In this document: in pieces, positions 57,995 to 64,000 of the stretch
How the letters are laid out: each line of letters begins with the position of its first letter
Position numbering within the stretch: the stretch's first letter is position 1
DNA from: Oscheius onirici
Lineage: Eukaryota > Nematoda > Chromadorea > Rhabditida > Rhabditidae
Length of the DNA: 64,000 nt
Direction of reading: 5' to 3'
NCBI GenBank assembly: GCA_932521025.1
Contig: OW051471.1
Span: 2,914,001-2,978,000 of the forward strand
Translations under genes and position numbers: made by a program
The notes under the pieces: generated by a model
The model's database searches: none
What the model was told of the DNA's origin: nothing
Seen by the model: only the letters and a program-made list of their open reading frames with translations

Positions 57995-60900
57995 ATGACG
58001 GCAGCTAATGGAAGCGCAATGGCTCAGCCGTTTCCAGGCTCTTTCAACGACCCATCAAAGCATCAGCAGGTACATTTTTTGTGCTCTTTGTTTATACAAA
58101 AAGGCTCCAGATTTATCAGTACCTTGAAGCATTGAAAAAAGACGAGCTGGGATGGAAGAAATCGGCCGATAACATCATTACCAACAATATCAGGTTGTTT
58201 TTTTAAATATTTTTTCAAATACTTTTTTTAGCAACTCAGAAGAACATTTCCTGCTGATCCAGGTGGTCGAGGACTTTCTATCTAAAAGGTATGCCGCCAC
58301 CAGAGACGATGTCAGTATCAGCTGTGTCCGTAGTCTTCTCTCCCACTGGATTCAGGTATTTCTAGTGTTTTTCTAGTCCAAAATACGGAAACTTCAGAAA
58401 TTGACGTCTAACAGCGATCAGCCCGTCTACCTCGTCAATAAAATGGCTCATATCTTTTCGCTGGTTTTTGCGGCAGATTTCCCCGACCGCTGGCCCAACT
58501 TTATGGACGAAATGTTGGTTTTCAGCACATTTTGGACGCGGACAGAATGGCAAGGTTGATCCCGAGGCATTCGCGCTGATAGTCCTTTTTGCAATGATAT
58601 TGAGCTGCTTTCTTCAGCATTCGGACGTTTTTCAGCCTAGTGTGGTATCCTGAAAACCTTGAAAAAGTACTCTATCTAAATCAGAATCACACAAAGTCGT
58701 GCTTTTCTCCCGTTTCGTGAAATTCAACACAAGAACAGAAGGCAACATTGGATATTCAGCCAAGATTCGTATTCAATGCAGAAGTGAAAATATGGGTCAT
58801 TTCTGCTGCTAGTTTAGCGATAAACGATAAGCTAACTACGAAATGTTAAAAATACTCTTTGGTTTTCGTCGATTGATAAACTGATACGATACGCAGTCTT
58901 TTCAGCTTTTCTGACATTCTCCAAACTCGCTGGAATGCCTCCTAATTATCTCTTTCCAGTTTTCTGAGCCAAGGCTACAGCAATGTGCATCTTGTCGTCT
59001 TCTACCTCAAGACTCTTCTGGCCATCGATTCGGAGGTCGTAGATCGAGATATTCAGCGAACACAAGCCGTTAGTTTCCTATTTGTAGTCTTAGGTACTAA
59101 AAAACTCAGGTTTTCGACCGCAACACAAAAATCAAGGACTTCATGCGTGATATCTGCATCAAGCAAATGGTCGAGAGTTGGTTCCAAATTCTCAAGACGC
59201 AAAACGACGTAACGGCTCAATCTCTCTGTCTGGAAGTCGTAGCGGCATTTGTCGACTGGATTGACCTCGAACTCGTAGCCAACGACGAATTCATGCCGTT
59301 GATCATCCAACGACTCGGCAATAACGACACTTCCGAAGCGGCAATTCATGCCGTGACGTCGCTGATGCAGAAGGGCATGCCACCGGCCAAGAAATTCGGA
59401 CTGATCATGGCCCTGGGACAGGTCCTGAGGGACAACAATCTCGTCAGCCTCGGAGAGGTAGGGGTTGGATTTTTTAATCTTTCCAATTTTTATGAAGGTA
59501 CAGTGCTGTGCAAAAGTATAGCACTTTTCAGCGGCATTCAAAACTGTTTTCCGTTTTTAAATGAACAAGTTGTGCTATCGCACCGTTGGGGCTAAAGTTA
59601 CCGCAGAGACCCCTTGAATAGCATGCTTCCGTATATCTAAACCCGCATTTGATTCGTTACCGGGGCTAAGTGACTTAGTTCTATCCCTTTCAAAACAGTT
59701 AACAGTTTGTTATCTGACCCTCTCTAGATCAATTATATTCCTGTCCTTCTGTTACTGTGTCCCGTGTCCTCCCTTGTTTCTAACTTCTCGACACTTCCTC
59801 TCTGGCTACTCCTGCATTCTGTAATGTGTTCTGTTCTTCCCGCTTTTCTCGTATCCATGTACGTGCTCCTGATCTCCCCTATCCCTGTTCTCTTGTTGTT
59901 TCCGTTTCTCGCCCGATTTATTTTTTTCTGTCAAATCAAGTTTTTTTTAGAAAAGCGAGTACGAAGACGTAAATCGAGCCGGCTCCCTTCTAAACGCAAT
60001 GGGCTGTGTTCTGCTCGACTGTCAATCAAAGTAAGCCAATTTTATTCATTTATATCGCCTTCCACCGCAACTCTCCTCACAGTGCAGCCTCGAAGAGAAT
60101 CTGTTCCCATTCCCACAGCCGCTGTAACTGAACCGCTCGCATTTTCCCGTCTCCGTGTCAAAATACCTAAAAAATTTGGTGTTTTCACTGATTTTCTGAC
60201 CTACCACATTATTCTAGCCCTGGAGCAGTTCCCAGTTACTGGCGGCAGGCTACAAATGTTGACCGGCGCAGCAGTTGTGGTTGTAGGCGGCGGAGGGAGA
60301 GTAGGCAATGTAGGAAGAGTCAGAGGTGGCGGAGAGCCGAAAAGATTCAAAAAGGGAGCGAAAGGAGAAGGGATAGTGGTCATTTCGGGACCAATTGGTA
60401 TATTGATTCGGGTAGAATAAGTTGGAAGAGTTTCCGTAGGAGCTGGCTGGCCAAAGAAGGCATTCGGATCTGGTCCCTGAAACTTTATTGGACCTTTATC
60501 ACTTCTAGAGGTGTTTTTACGCACTAACCTTGAAATCTGAGCTTTATCTAAAATTTGAATCTGGGGCTCGCACGACTATTCTACAACTTTCAGCACGCGC
60601 TCTGAACGAGATCTTCCTTTTAGCCTTTTTCTTTTTCAGTGTTTCACGCTCAAAATCTGCCACTTTCACACCCAAAACTCGGAAAATACGTTGATCAGTC
60701 TCTCGTATTGTTCTCTCTAATTGACGCACTTGCTGTACAGCCGGTGGTGGTGACTGAGTAAATACGGGTCCTCCGAACAGATTAGGTGTCGTGTTGGACG
60801 AGTCCATCAAGCATTGGGCTACCTAAATGTGAATTCCCGGGGATCCATTTTTCAAACTCTACCTGATCCCGAATGACACAAACTTTCGGCGGATCGCATA

Positions 60901-63900
60901 TCAGCGTCTCACATCCCGGATTCCAGCCGTTATCAGATTGACTTGCGGCAAGTGGTAGCGATATCAGGAGAATTTGAAGAAGTGAAAGTGGCATGTGATT
61001 TGGGCGAAAGGAGAAGATGGTCGAGGAAATCTCGGTGGCTAGGGAGATAGGATCAAGGCGGCGGGAGAGAAGACGCGTTTCTTCGAATAGGGGGATCGGA
61101 CATTTTTAGGACAGAGTGTTTCGAAATGTCATCATTGTCTAATCCTGCAGAAAACTTCCGTTTTTTTTGTTGTTGCTCCAGCCAAAAATTAGCTTCTATT
61201 TCTTTATATAAAAAAAACAACCATCTTTCTAACTCTAATCTCTCCATTTTCCAGGTTCCGAACTGAGCAAGCCATTGATCAAGCAACGCAATGTGTGACG
61301 GTGTTGGAGTCGTATATGGCGACGCTGCTCCAGGTGCTGAACAACGAGGATCCGGAGCTGAGCGAGCTCGTCATCGATACCGTCTCTAGATACGCCCAGC
61401 TGGTCCGGGAAGATTTGTCGCCGGAAAGAAGCGCCCTGCTCGCAAAAATCGTCAATATAGCCCTGGCAAGATATGTTATGAACGACGAGCTGGATCTGGA
61501 CGGTGAAGGCGAGGATGAACTCGACTTTGTCGAATACCGACGCGAGCTGAAGAGCATGGTTAACAGCATTGGAATGAAGGTTCAGTTGTTTTCTTTATTA
61601 TTTTATGTTTTGAAGGATGGAGAAACATTCGAAAGTTTGCAAATATAGAGTCTTTTTGACACGATTTGGTCCTATTTCTTAGTGACAAGTCTCGCAAGGG
61701 AGAGGTTTCAATAGAAGGTGGGACCCGAGCACAGGCTCTGAACAGTTCGATCACATGTAAAAGATGGAGCCCGCAGTCATAGGTCATGCAAAAGGGTTTT
61801 CCGAAATTAGGAAGTTGATTCAACTGACAATCTAGAAATATTAAAAAAATCGTCCTGTTTTCCGAATGAATGCTTACAGCAGCTGAAAATCTGGCAAAAA
61901 AAAAAAGAAAATCTGGCCAATCGCTGGGTCCCACCTCCATTTTAAACCTCGCCATTGTCAAAAATTGTACTGCGGAAACTGAAGAATCAGATATTTCCGA
62001 GTAAAAAGTACAAAATAAACTAATTTTCAGCGTCCCGACCTGGTCATCGCGCCTCTAGAAGTCTCGGTCAATGAGCTGGTCACTCTACGCTCCTCCGTCC
62101 CGATTCACAAGCTGGAAGCTGTGGCCAATCTCGTCTACTCTCTTTCGGAGCTTATCCCGGTACCTTTTCTATAAATTGTTTCGAAAACCCATTTTCAGAC
62201 CAACTTTGTGCAGCACCGAGACGGCTGGCTTGGCCGAGCAGCCCAGCTACCGATAACCCTTCTGGAACATATGCCCCTGGACGGACGATCGGCCCAAGTC
62301 CACGTCATGTACTTCGAAATTGCCTGTCGCTACGATAAATTGCTCAGTGGGACACCGCAGCCAGTTGTTCCGCTGGTTGCGAGTGCTTTTCTTGATGAGA
62401 GGTGGGTTTTTATGCTTTCGGGTAGAGTATTAGGCAAAAGACTAGCATGTGATTGAACAGTTCCACTATGAAGGTTGCATTTTCGAAAGTTGTCGTAACT
62501 GACTAAAAAGCTGAAAGTTATTACACTGGGCCGTGACAATAACAGTCCATCAAACTGCTGTTTCTTCCTGTTCTACCCACTTTTTGTTTTGAATCAGGTG
62601 TGACCGCTCCGAAATGTGTATCTGAACGCCTTGAGTAGAGTCTATTCTCAAAAGGGCATCACAATACGGTACAATCGTATCTTGCAGAGGAATCGCCATC
62701 TCGGCTCAGAAGCTCCGTACTCGAATCGTCTACCTCTTCTGCCGTTTCGTCAAAGCGCACAAAGCCGTTCTCTCGCCCCTTGTCAGTCAAGTCGTCCAGC
62801 GTCTGGCTCCGCTCCTAGCCGTCAATCCCCAGGCTGACCAATTTCTGTCCGCCGACGACCAGGCCTTCATTTTCGAATCCACGGCGACGTTGATCGTCTT
62901 CGGCGAAATAGCGACCGAGCAAAAAGCCGGATTTGTGCAGGAGCTGGCCACAAACCTCGCCACAAAGTTCCAAAGCGCCGTCCAAGAGCTTCAGATGGCC
63001 CGGAGACGAGGAGACGCGAATACAGCCAAAATTATCGAGCAGTTTATCGTCAACATTGTCGGATATTGCAGGTTTGGTTGTTTACATATTTTTTATACTA
63101 AATTTCGTAAATTTAGCCGCATTTCGAAGGCATTCAACAATACACATTCGATGAAAAACTGCCAGTGTGTCGACATCTTCATCACTCTCTTGAATGTAAG
63201 TTTTGCAAGATAAATAAGTGGTGTATTTTGGCTCTAAAATGCTCGATTGCGCCAAATGCGTTGAATATTAGGCCAAAGTACTCATCATATTGGATACTCA
63301 GCCAGGATACGTAGCTAAATTGAACGATTTGGCTAATTGTAAGTAGTCAATGTAATCTGAAGCGGCGAAAATGAGTCTCGAAACCAAAAACTAGGGTTCA
63401 TAAGGTATTTAGCGAAGATACGCAGCTGAAGCTTGATTTTGGCTGCTTATTTTAGCTGAGTATCAAATGTATCGGAGCTAACAGGTCTCAAATCTACCGT
63501 CGGAAGCTCTTCTTTCTGAACAAACCATAACGAAACTTGCGAGCCAACGTTTGTACCACCAAAGCTAAAATCTACAAATTTCGCTAACTTTTCCCCCGTT
63601 TCAGATGTTCCTGGAAGAGCTCTCCCCGACCAACGTCTGTCTCCTCGAGCCTGTCCGTCAGCTAGCTCATCGAATGGTCGTCTGTCTCGACGACGAGGTC
63701 CTTCCCCTTCTTCCCCCACTCATGGAAAAGCTCTCCTCTGCCTCAAATACCTTGGACAGCATGAATTATCTGCTCATCTTCACCCATCAGGTCATCGCTA
63801 AGCACAAAAAGGAATCGCTCAAGTCCGGCGTTAATTTTAACATTATTCTGACGACGGCAGCTCGTTTTTCCGTTGTTCCAGAGGCCACGGAGGCAAACAA

Positions 63901-64000
63901 GTCGGCCGACGAGGCCGCGAATCTCCTCTATGTGCGACGAAGTTTCCTTCAGCTGATGTTCACGATAGCCGTCAATGAGATGTTCGTGGAGATTGCCGGA
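57995..64000 (+). CDS. xpo-3: Exportin-T (tRNA exportin), 3' end outside window
   Basis: Thirteen exons in the window give 817 codons of an expected roughly 950: 57995-58069, 58111-58193, 58232-58355, 58398-58513, 58960-59068, 59110-59457, 59951-60030, 61255-61579, 62031-62159, 62199-62401, 62688-63071, 63117-63195 and 63605 on. Matches to exportin-T: YLEALKKDELGWKKSADNII, LLAIDSEVVDRDIQR, KDFMRDICIKQMVESWFQIL, SLCLEVVAAFVDWIDLELVA, GEGEDELDFVEYRRELK, KLRTRIVYLFCRFVK and SKAFNNTHSMKNC. It is a HEAT-repeat karyopherin that exports mature tRNA with Ran-GTP. Intron 7 (60031-61254) contains a complete antisense Kunitz gene. Exon 4's donor was chosen at 58514 because only that phase rejoins to LSQGYSNVHLVVFYLKTLLA. 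Confidence 0.95.
59508..59700. repeat. Dispersed repeat fragment in exportin-T intron 6
   Basis: CAAGTTGTGCTATCGC and CCGGGGCTAAGTGACTTAGT resemble sequence at 45240-45290 (CAAGTTGTGCTACGC, CCGGGGCTATGTGACTTAGT). A hairpin pair GTGCTGTGCAAAAGTATAGC and GTTGTGCTATCGCAC is also visible. Confidence 0.5.
60046..60994 (-). CDS. Secreted Kunitz/BPTI-domain protein nested in exportin-T intron 7
   Basis: Start at 60994 with signal peptide MPLSLLQILLISLPLAASQ, followed by CETLICDPPKVCVIRDQ|VAQC, the short Cys motif seen in many nematode Kunitz proteins. A variable linker follows (basic region, then PPPLTLPTLPTLPPPPTTTT). The Kunitz domain is at the end: ICSLPPVTGNCSRARIMW|YF, TGKCERFSYSGCGNGNRF, LHCEESC, with all six cysteines, then stop at 60046. 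Exons 60994-60863, 60822 to about 60590, 60476-60205 and 60166-60046; the join between exons two and three is uncertain, possibly involving a very small exon near 60530. The P1 region (GNCSR) would be Ser-Arg rather than the BPTI Lys-Ala, so inhibitory specificity is unclear. The stop lies 15 bp inside the host intron, directly behind the exportin donor. Confidence 0.85.
63270..63470. repeat. TTGGATACTCAGC/TACGTAGC repeat in exportin-T intron 12
   Basis: TTGGATACTCAGCCAGGATA followed by CGTAGCTAAATT, and inverted-type GATACGCAGCTGA and CTGAGTATCAAATGT, mark a member of the family also at 6131-6770, 24455-24510, 35990-36155 and 58750-58890. Confidence 0.65.

Noticed and set aside
59764..60420. 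218-codon + strand frame, the longest in the window
   Set aside because: It runs through exportin-T exon 7 in a different frame and is then antisense to the Kunitz gene's proline-rich exon.

Overview
This is eukaryotic nuclear DNA, almost certainly from a rhabditid (clade V) nematode. The evidence is the many short introns (36-60 bp) with GT donors and TTTTCAG/TTTCCAG acceptors, gene families enriched in or typical of nematodes (a DUF229 protein, an arrestin-domain protein, a nematode-style Kunitz protein), a tRNA-Cys(GCA) gene matching the nematode consensus as I recall it, and dense foldback (long inverted repeat) elements in introns and intergenic DNA. The species cannot be named from sequence alone. 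Gene models were built by hand from splice consensus, reading-frame phase and family motifs; where all exons were phased, the lengths sum to whole codons.

Layout. 0-4 kb: 3' end of a Nup54 nucleoporin gene (+), a foldback element abutting a NOL8-like fragment, and a C3HC zinc-finger NIPA/ZC3HC1-like gene (-). 5.8-11.9 kb: CNOT4/Not4 ubiquitin ligase (+, 12 exons, one GC-AG intron). 12.4-14 kb: a small unrecognised CxxC protein (+) with tRNA-Cys and a foldback element inside intron 1. 14.25-15.64 kb: a transposon with an 8-bp target duplication carrying a broken pogo-like DDE relic. 16.1-19.2 kb: RBM39 splicing factor (-), head-to-head with an unrecognised 313-aa gene (+, 20.0-21.2 kb) across a shared promoter containing a perfect CRE. 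21.9 and 32.9 kb: two paralogous 42-43 aa cysteine-rich peptides, each behind a TATA box. Between them lie an arrestin-domain gene (-) and a DUF229 phosphatase/sulfatase-fold gene (-). 33.4-34.1 kb: an unrecognised small gene (-). 34.4-42.2 kb: a complete 660-aa TGF-beta type I receptor (-, 13 exons) whose introns hold two palindromes and a 102-bp minisatellite. 45.6-47.4 kb: a HIG1-domain mitochondrial protein (+) with an 860-bp foldback in its last intron. 47.4-53.5 kb: gene-poor, with one candidate peptide-like exon (-). 53.5-55.1 kb: Rap1 GTPase (+). 55.6-57.3 kb: LLPH ribosome-biogenesis protein (-). 58 kb to the window end: exportin-T (+, truncated by the window), with a Kunitz inhibitor gene nested antisense in one intron.

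Most genes are unrelated housekeeping loci (nuclear pore, tRNA export, splicing, mRNA decay, nucleolus) interspersed with signalling and secreted-protein genes. There is no operon-like functional cluster. The most noteworthy items are the paired cysteine-rich peptide genes with a shared C-terminal WPF, the apparent frame-restoring splice acceptor in the DUF229 gene, the nested Kunitz gene, and the repeated foldback families.
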